Of a stretch of DNA of 64,000 nt, positions 41,094-50,429 are shown in pieces. The position numbers were made by a program, and so were the translations under genes. The DNA is from Fervidobacterium_A thailandense (GTDB taxonomy: Bacteria > Thermotogota > Thermotogae > Thermotogales > Fervidobacteriaceae): assembly GCF_041505935.1 (NCBI RefSeq), contig NZ_CP140110.1. One strand, written 5' to 3'. How positions within the stretch are numbered: the first letter of the stretch is position 1; the number at the start of each line of letters is the position of its first letter. The notes beneath the pieces were generated by a model that was not told the DNA's origin, made no database searches, and saw nothing but the letters and a program-made list of their open reading frames with translations.

Positions 41094-42395
41094 CTACCTT
41101 TTGTGTGTCCAAACTAAGATGAGGCTTCTGAAGATAGATAACAAAACGAAAACCGCACCGGCGATTAAAACGGTGACTATCTCGCGGTAGACGGTGACGA
41201 ATATCGGCGCTTTGATGTGGCAGAAGGAGTTAAGGATCGATACCAGTCCGAACGTTCCGAAGAACGTGAGAACGGTACTCCAAAATTCGTCGTCAACAAT
41301 CGCACCGAAGAAGAGTAGCGGTAGGAAGACAAGTTCTTTCGTCCTCGGTCTGACGATGAAGATGTTTTCGAGTACAAGTCTTATGTCTTCTTCAAAGTTT
41401 GGTACGAAACCGTAATTTCCACTCCTGAGAACCACGTAAGCGAGTACTACCACTCCCGTCAGCAAGAGGACCACAATTTTAAGCTTCAAAAATTTTGAAG
41501 TTTCCTTTTGGCTTCCCCTGAGGGAGAGTAACTTCCTTAGCTGGACGATAGCATAGGTAATGGGAAGCGCTACTAAAGAAACTTTAACACCCCTGAAAGT
41601 GTAGATGTCGTTGATGTAGGGATACGAATAGAGGGAGAAATTCGTTAAAATCCCAAGTGTCAGAAACTGGGCAACGTTGAGAAACCTGTTTTTCGTTGTG
41701 AAAAAGATGGCGATTGTACCGAGAATACTCATCAGAGAAACGTAAATCGCGTAATCCCTCGTTAGGAGAAACCCAAAGATCGCAACGGGCATGTGAAAGG
41801 ATACGTAAAGTCCGAGTAGGGTTCCAAAAAGTCTGTTCTTGAAATCAACACTCGAGGACTCCGGAATTTGCTTGGAGATCGAAAAGAAGGACGTGAGTTT
41901 CTTGTACGCCTCCGTTGGGAGCTCGCCTTTCGGTAAAACTATGACCTCAACGCTTCTTTCGACTACAGCCCTCCACAAGCGTTTAAAAAGAGTCTCAGCG
42001 TTGTACCTCTGCAATTCCTCAGGTTTTACGTAGTGAACTTTTATTATTTTTGCGTGGCGCGTCGACTCGTAGAATTGACGTATAAATTCGGGATTACCGT
42101 AAAACTCGAGGTTCCCAACGTACTTATCCTTTGCCAAGTTGCTGAACGTTTCAACGGTCTTACGGTCGGTTGGCACGTCCTTGAGCGGTACGATTAGCTC
42201 GAACTTGGTGTCCTCCGAAAGTTTCGAGCCGTCGAAAAAGAACACCCGCGGATCGTCTTCAAAGAGAACAGTGAAAGCCATCTGAGACTTGTCAACCGGT
42301 ACCCTCAATAGTACCGAGACAACGCTCAACGTGAGAAATACGGTCGTTACGATGACCAAGTAAACCTCGTTTCTTGCCAAGACGGGAAACTTCAT
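41094..42395 (-). CDS. DUF5693-type polytopic membrane protein
   Basis: The 433-residue protein has one N-terminal membrane helix, an extracytoplasmic domain of about 170 residues, then about eight membrane helices. The phrase NYGFVPNFEEDIRLVLENIFIVRPRTKEL near residue 335 is typical of the DUF5693 family as I recall it. The function of that family is not known; the arrangement suggests a membrane enzyme or transporter linked to envelope polymers. Its start overlaps the RluD-like gene stop by four bases. It is the last gene of a long minus-strand series. Confidence 0.75.
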   Translation of the reverse strand: MKFPVLARNEVYLVIVTTVFLTLSVVSVLLRVPVDKSQMAFTVLFEDDPRVFFFDGSKLSEDTKFELIVPLKDVPTDRKTVETFSNLAKDKYVGNLEFYGNPEFIRQFYESTRHAKIIKVHYVKPEELQRYNAETLFKRLWRAVVERSVEVIVLPKGELPTEAYKKLTSFFSISKQIPESSSVDFKNRLFGTLLGLYVSFHMPVAIFGFLLTRDYAIYVSLMSILGTIAIFFTTKNRFLNVAQFLTLGILTNFSLYSYPYINDIYTFRGVKVSLVALPITYAIVQLRKLLSLRGSQKETSKFLKLKIVVLLLTGVVVLAYVVLRSGNYGFVPNFEEDIRLVLENIFIVRPRTKELVFLPLLFFGAIVDDEFWSTVLTFFGTFGLVSILNSFCHIKAPIFVTVYREIVTVLIAGAVFVLLSIFRSLILVWTHKR

Positions 42396-43306
42396 CCCAG
42401 ACCACGCCCCGTGGACAAGACATCGAGTACCATCGTCAAGTCTTTGGGTAACCCGGCTTCGAATTCGTAACGTTTACCTTCGAACTCGAACGCCAAGAGT
42501 TTACAGTGCAAAAAATGCCTTCTCAAACCAAATTGCTTAGAAAACAACCGGTTCAACTTAAAGTCACCGTACTGCGCATCGCACACGATTGGTGTACCGA
42601 TGCCGGCAAGATGCTTCCTTATTTGATGTTTCCTCCCAGTCTCTATTTCAACATCGAGCAAGGTCAAATGTTGCTCAACACCGCTTGCATTCCAGCGATA
42701 TTGTCTCAAAGGTGTGATTTTCGTCAGTGCTTCTTGACCGTCAACAGGTTTGTCGATACTCCGAGGTGAGGAAATCTTGCCAAAGACGAGTGCAACGTAC
42801 TTTTTCAACACGAATCTTGACGAAATCAACTCACTTAGGACACGTGCCGTATTCCTGTCCTTCGCAACAACGAGCACGCCGGAAGTTTCCTTGTCGAGCC
42901 TGTGAACGAGGAATACCTCGAATCCATTCTTCTGAGCATAGTACATGAGGCCTTCCACCAGCGATGGCTTCGAGACATTCTTGCCCGGATGCACGGATAC
43001 GCCCGCAGGCTTGTTTATCGCCATCAAACGTGTATCCTCGTAGATGATATCAAGTTTCATGGACACCGGCTTCAGCTCGGTGTAATCGCGAGAGTACTTA
43101 CTCAAATCCTCTCCGACGATCTCGATGATGTCACCGATCTCGAGCTTTGCCGATGCGTTCTTGACCCGCTTCTTGTTGACGTAAACCTTCCCAGTGCGGA
43201 TGAACTTGTAAATCGCACTGAGAGGCACGTGTTTCAGCTCGTGCCTTAGGAACTTATCCAACCTGGAAAAGTAATTCCTCTCATCGACGATCCAGCTGTT
43301 GTGCAT
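42392..43306 (-). CDS. RluA/RluD-family RNA pseudouridine synthase
   Basis: This enzyme turns specific uridines of rRNA or tRNA into pseudouridine. The protein of about 304 residues has an N-terminal S4 RNA-binding domain (FSRLDKFLRHELKHVPLS, KVYVNKKRVKNASAKLEIGD) and the catalytic domain with VHRLDKETSGVLVVAK, where Asp is catalytic, plus ETGRKHQIRKHLAGIGTPIVCD. This is the RluD-like architecture, but the exact target base cannot be read from sequence. ATG at 43306 after GAGGTG was preferred to an upstream start. Confidence 0.92.
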   Translation of the reverse strand: MHNSWIVDERNYFSRLDKFLRHELKHVPLSAIYKFIRTGKVYVNKKRVKNASAKLEIGDIIEIVGEDLSKYSRDYTELKPVSMKLDIIYEDTRLMAINKPAGVSVHPGKNVSKPSLVEGLMYYAQKNGFEVFLVHRLDKETSGVLVVAKDRNTARVLSELISSRFVLKKYVALVFGKISSPRSIDKPVDGQEALTKITPLRQYRWNASGVEQHLTLLDVEIETGRKHQIRKHLAGIGTPIVCDAQYGDFKLNRLFSKQFGLRRHFLHCKLLAFEFEGKRYEFEAGLPKDLTMVLDVLSTGRGLG

Positions 43307-43330
43307 ACATCCACCTCGGGTCACAGGACT

Positions 43331-43978
43331 TTACAGCAAGTGTTTTTCGAGCAGCTCCGATACTATGGTCGACGGAAGGCTCGCAAATTTTCTAAAATTT
43401 TGCTCGTACTCCATCAGAGCGTGTTCTTCACTTGTATCGACAACAACCTTCAACGCGCAGAATTCAACACCATTCTCCCAGCACACCTTTGCAATTGCGT
43501 AGCTATCCATATCCACAACCAGCGCCCCAAACCTACTGTAGATCCTCTCCTTGGTGGCGCGATCACTGACCAAAATGTCACCACTCGCTATCGGTCCGAA
43601 TTTGACAGCCCCGTACGTGTCTTTGATTTTCTCCAGGAGCCTTTCCGAGGCACCAAGCGCGTTCATTCCGGAACGCTCGAAATCATGCTCGTAATAAACG
43701 GTGCCACATACAACGTCACCAATTTTTAACTCCGGTGACAACGCACCGGCCGAACCACAGTGGATGATGTACTTAGGGTGAAATTTGTCGATGACCGCTT
43801 GGGCCATCATGGCACTCTCGATCTTCCCTATGAACCCATAGACAACGGTAACCTCATTACCTCCTATGATACCTCTCGAATAGTTTCTCCTGAGGATTTC
43901 ACCGTTTTCAAGCATCGGTAGTAGTTCCCTAAACACTCCTACGATCTCTTCCTTCAAAACTCCCGTCACAACGACCAT
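43331..43978 (-). CDS. mtnN: 5'-methylthioadenosine/S-adenosylhomocysteine nucleosidase
   Basis: This enzyme cleaves methylthioadenosine and S-adenosylhomocysteine, removing products of SAM-dependent reactions. The 215-residue protein has the phosphorylase fold with MVVVTGVLKEEI at the start, IIHCGSAGALSPELKIGDVV for ribose and base binding, GPIASGDILVSD, and VDMDSYAIAKVCWENGVEFCALKVVVDTS with the catalytic Asp. The usual E of VEME- is here a D (VDMDS), a modest variation worth noting. It lies 24 bases upstream of the pseudouridine synthase gene. Confidence 0.85.
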   Translation of the reverse strand: MVVVTGVLKEEIVGVFRELLPMLENGEILRRNYSRGIIGGNEVTVVYGFIGKIESAMMAQAVIDKFHPKYIIHCGSAGALSPELKIGDVVCGTVYYEHDFERSGMNALGASERLLEKIKDTYGAVKFGPIASGDILVSDRATKERIYSRFGALVVDMDSYAIAKVCWENGVEFCALKVVVDTSEEHALMEYEQNFRKFASLPSTIVSELLEKHLL

Positions 43979-44033
43979 TCATAACACCTCTTCCCTTGCG
44001 GCAAAAAAAAACTTCGAAGTCCCACTTTCAGGC

Positions 44034-44501
44034 TCACTTTCCGCCCCTTAGGGCTATGTGCAATTCCACGTCCTCCGGTTCGAACAACGTTACGGGCAAC
44101 CTGATGATGATACCCTCGGCGGTGATCTTCATGTCCTTACCGGTGATAACGGTTGGCGGAGTGATGTCGATTTTGTAGCCGAGTTTCTCCAAGTTCATCG
44201 CAATACTGCCGGATGTCATGTTTCCAAGTTCTCCTATCGCGCTCAGTGAGAGCTCATCCAGGACGTTATACTCCATACCCATCATGCGTGAAACAATCGT
44301 CAGGGCAGTTTTTTCATTGAAAGAATAAACAAAATTTCCCTCGATGTCTCCGATAAAACCAATAACGGTTACGATGTTGTACTTTGGAGTTATATCCTTC
44401 ACCGCTTGAGGTTTCCCGAATTGGGCATTCAACTGGAGTACCGTCTCGTACGTACCTTGCGCCGAAGCCAAAACCGCGTTCACGATCCTCACATCGATCA
44501 T
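44034..44501 (-). CDS. cheX: CheX-type chemotaxis phosphatase
   Basis: CheX dephosphorylates CheY-P and so resets the flagellar signal. The 155-residue protein has the CheC/CheX signature ELxNxxxG-type stretch LSAIGELGNMTSGSIAMNLEKLG and the family start IDVRIVNAVLASA. The N-terminal and middle parts (IGFIGDIEGNFVYSFN, SRMMGME) match CheX. ATG at 44501 was chosen because GGGGGTG precedes it at good spacing. Its location in a series that starts with fliF and fliG fits a motility role. Confidence 0.9.
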   Translation of the reverse strand: MIDVRIVNAVLASAQGTYETVLQLNAQFGKPQAVKDITPKYNIVTVIGFIGDIEGNFVYSFNEKTALTIVSRMMGMEYNVLDELSLSAIGELGNMTSGSIAMNLEKLGYKIDITPPTVITGKDMKITAEGIIIRLPVTLFEPEDVELHIALRGGK

Positions 44502-44541
44502 GACCCACACCCCCAGCTTACCGGTTCACAACTAATGTGAC

Positions 44542-45357
44542 TCACGTATCGCCGTTGTCAACAATGTTATGCGAACGTTCTACGACTTTCCAAAAAAGTT
44601 CAGGTTCACGATCGTACGTGAACCTCCCGAAGCGTCCCTCGGAAAGCTCTTTGAAAAAGAGTTGCTTGCTTCTTTCAAAATCTACCACGCCACCTTTTCG
44701 CAACAAACCTCTTTTTCTTCCAAATTCCTCGAGTTTCTCGTGAAGCGCCGCCACATCACCAGAGGCTTCCCTGTAAATCTCGTAGGCCAGCTCGTAGATA
44801 TCGTCGGGTACCTGCTCAAACGGCAAACATCCAACGAGTAACAATTTCGCCGAAATTTCCTTCACGAATATCTCGGCGTACAGGATCCCCGGTGAGTCCA
44901 TCAGTGTGAAGTTCTCGATTTTGACCCACTGGACTCCCCTCGTGATACCAGGTTGGGCACCGGTTTGAACTTTGTGGCGACCAACTATCTTGTTGATTAT
45001 CGTCGATTTACCCACGTTTGGGACACCAACGACACAGACCCTTGAATCCGGTGGCACGTTTCGACTTACAAAATCCACAAGTTCAGCGCGTTTCGTGTGT
45101 TTGCTGTGCAGAAACACGGGAAACGTTTTCGATATCTCGCTTTTCCAGATTTCGTTGTAACCCTCGTCGGAGAGATCCGATTTGTTGAGAACAAATAGCT
45201 TCCTCTTGCTCTTAAAAATATCAAGTTCGAAACTTACCGTTGCGACCGGTGCCCTGGCATCAAGTACGATGATCACCGCATCTATTTTTTTAATATTCTC
45301 CTTAATTTGCCTCTTGGCCTTTTGAACGTGTCCTGGATACCAAATGGAAGGACACAC
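44542..45357 (-). CDS. ylqF: Circularly permuted ribosome-assembly GTPase YlqF/RbgA
   Basis: RbgA-type GTPases assist late assembly of the 50S ribosomal subunit. The 271-residue protein has G motifs in permuted order: LNKSD (G4) comes before GVPNVGKST (G1), followed by PGITRG (G2) and DSPG (G3). The start WYPGHVQKAKRQIKENIKKIDAVI is characteristic. GTG at 45357 after GGAGGA was chosen; the frame extends to 45396, adjoining the pyrH stop, but lacks a ribosome site there. The C-terminal helical domain is present. Confidence 0.92.
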   Translation of the reverse strand: MCPSIWYPGHVQKAKRQIKENIKKIDAVIIVLDARAPVATVSFELDIFKSKRKLFVLNKSDLSDEGYNEIWKSEISKTFPVFLHSKHTKRAELVDFVSRNVPPDSRVCVVGVPNVGKSTIINKIVGRHKVQTGAQPGITRGVQWVKIENFTLMDSPGILYAEIFVKEISAKLLLVGCLPFEQVPDDIYELAYEIYREASGDVAALHEKLEEFGRKRGLLRKGGVVDFERSKQLFFKELSEGRFGRFTYDREPELFWKVVERSHNIVDNGDT

Positions 45358-45396
45358 CGTTATTCCTCCGCTCCGATATGGTCTTTCAAAAAACAC

Positions 45397-46113
45397 TTAC
45401 ATCGTCGAGGAGAGTGTCGGTACAACCAGCGTACCAACGTTCTCGCCCTTAATAGCCCTGAGTAAGTTGTCGTTTTCAAAGAAGTTCATCACAAGTATCT
45501 TCATGTTGTACCGTTTGCAGATCGAGAACGCCTCAGTATCCATTATCTTTAAATTCTTGGAGATCGCCTCGTCGTACGTGATCACGTTGTACTTCACAGC
45601 ATCGTTGTGGATTTTCGGATCCTTATCGTATATCCCCGATACCTTAGTACCTTTTATGAGCAGTTCCGCCTTCATTTCAACCGCTCGCAGTGCCGCACCG
45701 GTATCCGTCGTAAAGAACGGATTGCTCGTACCTCCGGCGAAGATAACGACATAACCCGCATCGAAGTAGAGGTCGATATCGTCGTAGTTTATTAACTTCA
45801 CAGACGGGAGTGTGACAATCTGAGAAACAACAACGGTTTTGATTCCAGCATCCTCGAATCTATCCTTTAGGTAAAGCGCGTTAATCACCGTGCCGAGCAT
45901 ACCGATTTGGTCGGAGATCGTCGGTCTCAAGCCCTCGAAGTCTCTACCTCTGAACAGGTTGCCGGCACCTATCACTATCCCGAGCTTAACCCCGTATTCG
46001 GAAACCTTCTTCACCTCATCTATGAGGTACCTAACGTGCTCTTCGCTGAATCCTTTTTGCGACTCACCACTTAACACTTCGCCACTGAGTTTTAGTAAGA
46101 CCCTTTTGTACAT
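45397..46113 (-). CDS. pyrH: UMP kinase
   Basis: PyrH phosphorylates UMP to UDP for nucleotide synthesis. The 238-residue protein belongs to the bacterial hexameric amino-acid-kinase-fold UMP kinases: YKRVLLKLSGEVLSGE at the start, GIVIGAGNLFRGRDFEG, DQIGMLGTVINALYLKD and AGGTSNPFFTTDTGAALRAVEM are all present. It begins three bases after the ATPase gene stop, so transcription is shared with the fliF-fliG series or a nearby promoter. Confidence 0.96.
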   Translation of the reverse strand: MYKRVLLKLSGEVLSGESQKGFSEEHVRYLIDEVKKVSEYGVKLGIVIGAGNLFRGRDFEGLRPTISDQIGMLGTVINALYLKDRFEDAGIKTVVVSQIVTLPSVKLINYDDIDLYFDAGYVVIFAGGTSNPFFTTDTGAALRAVEMKAELLIKGTKVSGIYDKDPKIHNDAVKYNVITYDEAISKNLKIMDTEAFSICKRYNMKILVMNFFENDNLLRAIKGENVGTLVVPTLSSTM

Positions 46114-46116
46114 CGA

Positions 46117-48573
46117 TTACCCCTCCAGATACACGATTTGAACACCCGAATCTTTAAATTTATCGAGGACTCTTTTATCGCTCGTCAGGAGGATCACCTG
46201 ACGCACGTTCGATTCCCTCTCGAGGAAGTCCAGGACCTTAACAAGGCGTTCATCGTCAAGCCGTATGAGAGCGTTGTCTATGATCAACGGAATGTTATTA
46301 TCGTAGAATGCCTTGTACGTCGCGAGCTTCAACCCCAAGACTATCAAGTCCTTCATCGAACCGCTGAGGTACTCTTCAGGGTCCCTCAGCTCACCCTCCA
46401 CAGCGACTTTCAAGTTCAGCTCGGGCGTGACGACAAAATTCGTCGACGTCCCCGTGACAAAGGTAATGAAGTTACTAAACTCTTCACTGAAAACACGTTG
46501 GTAACTTTGGGCAAATCGCTCGAGGAGTGTTCTAAAGTGTTCCCTCAGGCCAGGAATTACGGTCTCAAGACGCTTTAAGGCGTTTATCTTGATGCTTACC
46601 TCATCCCTTTCCTTCAGCAACACCTCAAGTTCCTTGTAGTTCGGTACCAAGTCCGTCATTTCCTTTTCCAGCCGTTCGATTTCGTATCGTAACTGAGACT
46701 GCCTCTCGCTCTCGGAAAGTATCCTTTCCTTTAAACGTCTGATTGATTCATCACTATTCTCGTTTTCAAGTTCCATTTTCAAGAGCGTAAGTGACTTTTC
46801 AAGCTCGAGTTGTTGGTTTTTGAGTTCCGAAAACCTTAGCAGCGCGTTGTGGTAGTTCGCAACCTCGGTCCGGGTCAAAGACATGCTACCTAAGATTTTC
46901 TCAATCGCCTCGGAGGTCGCTTTAAGCTCTTTTTGAAGGTTGTTGTACTCGCTCCGGACGTTATTAAGCTTCCTCTCAAGTCCCTCTTTGTCTTGCAAAA
47001 GTTCCTGTATCTCCAGCAGGTTGTGTTGTAACCTTTCCACCGCGGAAATGAGCGTTTGGCCGACACCGGTAACACCGAATTTCGATAGCTCCCTGATTAT
47101 CTCCTGTTCGATTTCCTTCATTTCGAGTAACTTGCGTTCCTTCTCCCGGTTGGCAACCTTCCACTGGAGAAACTCCTCGTATTTACGTCTCAACTGTCTC
47201 AAGGTGGTAATACCGTAGCTTTCCAATGTCTTCAAAATCTGCGGTGGCGTGGGCTTTTGAATCGAAACGTTCACAAGCTCTTCCTCACGAATCTTGAGTT
47301 CACTTTCCTTCTTTTTGGAAAGTGTGAAGAACCACACCCCGAAAACCAAGCTCACGGCTGAAAGGATGTAGAGCAACGTCGCAAAATCTTTGAAGAAATA
47401 ACTCACCACGAAGAGTACCACGCCAACCAAAACACCCACAACCGAGGTATCACGCAATCGTTTAGATGAAACTTCTAAATCTTTAATCTCCTCTTGGAGC
47501 TTGGCTTTCTTACCTTCCAGAGCGTCCAACCGTTCTCTGTAGTGACGTTCCTCTTCTTCGACCTTTTCGAGGATATTTGGAGTTTCCAAGAAAATCTTCC
47601 ACAGAGGATCTTCAGGTTGCGTTTCTGAGTTGTACTCCGTGTACATCTTCGTAAGGAGGGAGAGATGTTTTACCCGAAGGTTCGCACTCTCAAGATCAGT
47701 CACCGAAACCAAGTTTAAACTTTGGAGTCTTTTTTCGATTTCGCGTGTGACCTGGGCAAGTTTTTCAGCTATCGCACTCTCCTCTTCCTTTAGCTGATCA
47801 GATGTACTTTTGAGCTTTTCCTCTTTGTTCATCAAATCCGCTATTTCTACAATCTGTTGCTCGGAGTAACGTTTCACCCATGCGAGTTTTTCGAGTTCAC
47901 GTTGGACTGTCTCGAGGCGGGCTTTAATTTCCGAGATATCTTTCACTATGCGTTCGGTTCTGCTCCGCCGTAAGACCTCAAGTTGGTTTGTTAGATCTTT
48001 TTCAACCTTCTTGGAGGTCTCCAACTCCGTCCTCAACTTTTGGAGTACCCCCTCGAGCTCGTTGTAACGTCTAACGTTGGCTTTGATTTCCTTCACTCGT
48101 TCCGTGAGTGTTCTGTACCGTTCGTTCAACCTCTCAAAGCACGGTCGTAGATCGAACGTTTCAAGCTTTGAGAGGACCGTTTTGAAAACCCGTCCTTCAT
48201 CGGTTCGTTCCGTCCTTTTCTTCAAGTTGGTCTCAAAGAGTTCTTTTTCGATGCGGAAACTCTCCAGTTCATCATCCTCCAACACAAACGCAACAGCTTC
48301 CAGGATCCGTCTGTCCAACTTCTTACCGTCACGATCAAAGAGCGAAAACGTACCTTCGGTCGTTTCAACGAAACCGTCGAATTCCCCTCCGCTCCAAGGT
48401 TTGTACCTTGCAAGGTCCTCGTCGGACTCGGATAGCGCGCAAAGAATGAATTTTGCAAGTGTTGTCTTACCGCTCTCATTTGGGCCATAGACGATGTTGA
48501 GGTTGGGCTTGAATCGGAACTCTCGGTCTTTGAACTTTCCAAAACCCTTTATTACTGCCCTTTTCAAAAGCAT
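46117..48573 (-). CDS. Rad50/SMC-like ATPase with membrane segments in the coiled coil
   Basis: The 818-residue protein starts with an ABC-type ATPase half (LKRAVIKGFGKFKDREF, Walker A GPNESGKTT at about residues 30-38), then long coiled coils, and ends with the signature (EYLSGSMKDLIVLGLK) and Walker B region (PLIIDNALIRLDDERL). This resembles YhaN/Rad50-like ATPases. Between the coiled-coil arms (about residues 376-420) there are two hydrophobic segments (VGVLVGVVLFVVSYFF and LLYILSAVSLVFGVWFFTL), where Rad50 has a zinc hook. The protein may therefore be membrane-anchored at the arm tip. Its upstream partner is an unknown 188-residue protein rather than an evident nuclease. Confidence 0.85.
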   Translation of the reverse strand: MLLKRAVIKGFGKFKDREFRFKPNLNIVYGPNESGKTTLAKFILCALSESDEDLARYKPWSGGEFDGFVETTEGTFSLFDRDGKKLDRRILEAVAFVLEDDELESFRIEKELFETNLKKRTERTDEGRVFKTVLSKLETFDLRPCFERLNERYRTLTERVKEIKANVRRYNELEGVLQKLRTELETSKKVEKDLTNQLEVLRRSRTERIVKDISEIKARLETVQRELEKLAWVKRYSEQQIVEIADLMNKEEKLKSTSDQLKEEESAIAEKLAQVTREIEKRLQSLNLVSVTDLESANLRVKHLSLLTKMYTEYNSETQPEDPLWKIFLETPNILEKVEEEERHYRERLDALEGKKAKLQEEIKDLEVSSKRLRDTSVVGVLVGVVLFVVSYFFKDFATLLYILSAVSLVFGVWFFTLSKKKESELKIREEELVNVSIQKPTPPQILKTLESYGITTLRQLRRKYEEFLQWKVANREKERKLLEMKEIEQEIIRELSKFGVTGVGQTLISAVERLQHNLLEIQELLQDKEGLERKLNNVRSEYNNLQKELKATSEAIEKILGSMSLTRTEVANYHNALLRFSELKNQQLELEKSLTLLKMELENENSDESIRRLKERILSESERQSQLRYEIERLEKEMTDLVPNYKELEVLLKERDEVSIKINALKRLETVIPGLREHFRTLLERFAQSYQRVFSEEFSNFITFVTGTSTNFVVTPELNLKVAVEGELRDPEEYLSGSMKDLIVLGLKLATYKAFYDNNIPLIIDNALIRLDDERLVKVLDFLERESNVRQVILLTSDKRVLDKFKDSGVQIVYLEG

Positions 48574-49130
48574 ACATCTTCACCCCGGAGGATCTTCAGC
48601 ACAACATACTTTTCCTCGTCACGCGTCAATGACTTGATCGCAACGTGTTCGAGAGCGTTCCGTGGTGTCAGGTCAACGAAGAGAGCATGAAGCCCGCCAC
48701 TCTCAAACGAACTACCTTGGCTACGATCGGAAATGGGAGCTTCAACAAGGATGAAACACCTTTTGTACGGGCAACGATAAAGGGTGGGCGCATCGGTTCT
48801 GACCAACCCAACCGTTTCGGCTTCCTCAACGATACGTGGCTGACCGTCAACCAAAACCACCGGGACGTTGTTAACGGGAGATGAGTTAAAGGATGGCTCT
48901 CCTTTTGGAACCTGGATTTCAAAACTCTTGAATATTCCATTCAGCGTATCGCGAACGTAATCGGAGGTTGCTAAATCACCGAAGACGTTGTAAAAAACAA
49001 AATGCGCATCGGGAAAGAGATTGGAGAGTAACATCAAGAATCCAACCTTCGCACGTTCGATTTGCTCGCGGAAGTTTGAAAAACCTTCGTGGTCATCCAT
49101 CAAACGGATGTTGTTAACTTCGACGATCAT
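48564..49130 (-). CDS. Hypothetical protein paired with the Rad50-like ATPase (188 aa)
   Basis: No family is recognised. The product begins MIVEVNNIRLMDDHEGFSNF and has alternating helical and strand-like segments, no membrane segment and no metallophosphatase motifs (no D-H, GD-H or GNHD), which would be expected of an SbcD/Mre11-like partner. ATG at 49130 was chosen since GGGGAGG precedes it; the frame continues another 18 codons upstream. Its end overlaps the ATPase start by ten bases, a strong sign of functional pairing. Confidence 0.65.
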   Translation of the reverse strand: MIVEVNNIRLMDDHEGFSNFREQIERAKVGFLMLLSNLFPDAHFVFYNVFGDLATSDYVRDTLNGIFKSFEIQVPKGEPSFNSSPVNNVPVVLVDGQPRIVEEAETVGLVRTDAPTLYRCPYKRCFILVEAPISDRSQGSSFESGGLHALFVDLTPRNALEHVAIKSLTRDEEKYVVLKILRGEDVCF

Positions 49131-49190
49131 TCCGATTTCCTCCCCGGGATACTGCGAGTCTATAACAACCCACGTTTGGTTCACAAAGGC

Positions 49191-50429
49191 TCATAACAAT
49201 TGAGCGGCCAGTGTTGCCAACTCCGAACGCTCACCTTTTTGGAGTATTATGTGACACGCGATCTTCTGTCCCCTGAATTTTGATGCGGCGTAAACCAATC
49301 CGTTGCTGTTTTCATCCAAGTAAGGAGTATCAATCTGGTACGGATCACCCGTAAGTACCACCTTGGTACCATCACCGGCCCTGGTCAGTATTGTCTTGAC
49401 CTCGAGTGGCGTGAGATTTTGTGCCTCGTCGATGATGATAAACTGTTTAGGAATCGTTCTGCCGCGGATGTAGGTGAGTGCTTCAAGCTCGATGATGTCT
49501 TTTTTCATCAGTTCCTTAAAGCTGACACTATTCAGTCTGCAGAGGTACTCGAGGTTGTCCATTACACCACTCATCCAGGGTGAAATTTTTTCCTCGAGTG
49601 CGCCGGGAAGATAACCTATGTCTTTACCCCCCATGGGTACGAGTGGCCTCGCAACGATAATACGATCGTAAACACCCTCCAGTAGGGTCTTTTGAAGGGC
49701 TGCGGCGAGCGCAAGGAAAGTCTTCCCAGTACCTGCGATACCGATGAGCGAAACGAGGCTGATCGAGTCATCCATCAACGCGTCGAGTGCAAAGAGTTGC
49801 TCCTTATTTCTCGGCTGTATACCGTAAACCTTTGTCTTCGGCTCGATCCGCTGAAATCCCTCACCGTTGAATCGGAAGTAACCTTCGTTCGTTTCCACGT
49901 ACTCGTTCGGTGCGAGCTTGCTTGTATCGACCTCTTCCAAACGTTCGAAGAAGTAATAACCACGTGATAGGAGTTGCAAATCACTCTTGTCCGTTAGGTA
50001 ATCCTCAGCCGCTATCCCCAGCGCTCCCGCCTTGACTCGCAGACTAATGTCCTTCGAGACAATGATCGTGGGGTGCTCACTTTTGGTTTTCAGATAGAAT
50101 GCGTACTCGATGATCCAGTTGTCCACGTATTTCTCGAAGAGAAATTTTACCTGGTGTTTTTCGAAATCTTGTTCGCTCAGAACCGGAATTACCACCGTTC
50201 CACCGTTAGGCAAGTTAACACCGGTATGCAGATCTCCCTGCATTCTTAGCTCCTCGAGTATCCTAATCGCCCACCGTGCGTTTCTACCGATCCTTCCCTG
50301 CTCTCGTTTTAACTTATCGAGCTCCTCGATTACGGGGAGAGGGATGCACACTATGTTATCCTCGAAGGAAAAGATAGCCTCGGGATCGTGAATGAGTACG
50401 TTCGTATCCAAAACGTAATTCTTTACCAT
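49191..50429 (-). CDS. PIN-PhoH (PhoH2-type) RNA-associated ATPase
   Basis: The 412-residue protein joins an N-terminal PIN nuclease domain (KNYVLDTNVLIHDP at the start, with the conserved acidic residues) to a PhoH ATPase (GIAGTGKTFLALAAALQ near 250 as Walker A; FIIIDEAQNLTPLEVKTILTRAGDGTK as Walker B; GDPYQIDTPYLDENSNGL). PIN-PhoH proteins are reported as RNA helicase/RNases. ATG at 50429 follows GGGGAGGG and overlaps the exonuclease gene stop by one base (TGATG), so the two are coupled. Confidence 0.9.
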   Translation of the reverse strand: MVKNYVLDTNVLIHDPEAIFSFEDNIVCIPLPVIEELDKLKREQGRIGRNARWAIRILEELRMQGDLHTGVNLPNGGTVVIPVLSEQDFEKHQVKFLFEKYVDNWIIEYAFYLKTKSEHPTIIVSKDISLRVKAGALGIAAEDYLTDKSDLQLLSRGYYFFERLEEVDTSKLAPNEYVETNEGYFRFNGEGFQRIEPKTKVYGIQPRNKEQLFALDALMDDSISLVSLIGIAGTGKTFLALAAALQKTLLEGVYDRIIVARPLVPMGGKDIGYLPGALEEKISPWMSGVMDNLEYLCRLNSVSFKELMKKDIIELEALTYIRGRTIPKQFIIIDEAQNLTPLEVKTILTRAGDGTKVVLTGDPYQIDTPYLDENSNGLVYAASKFRGQKIACHIILQKGERSELATLAAQLL

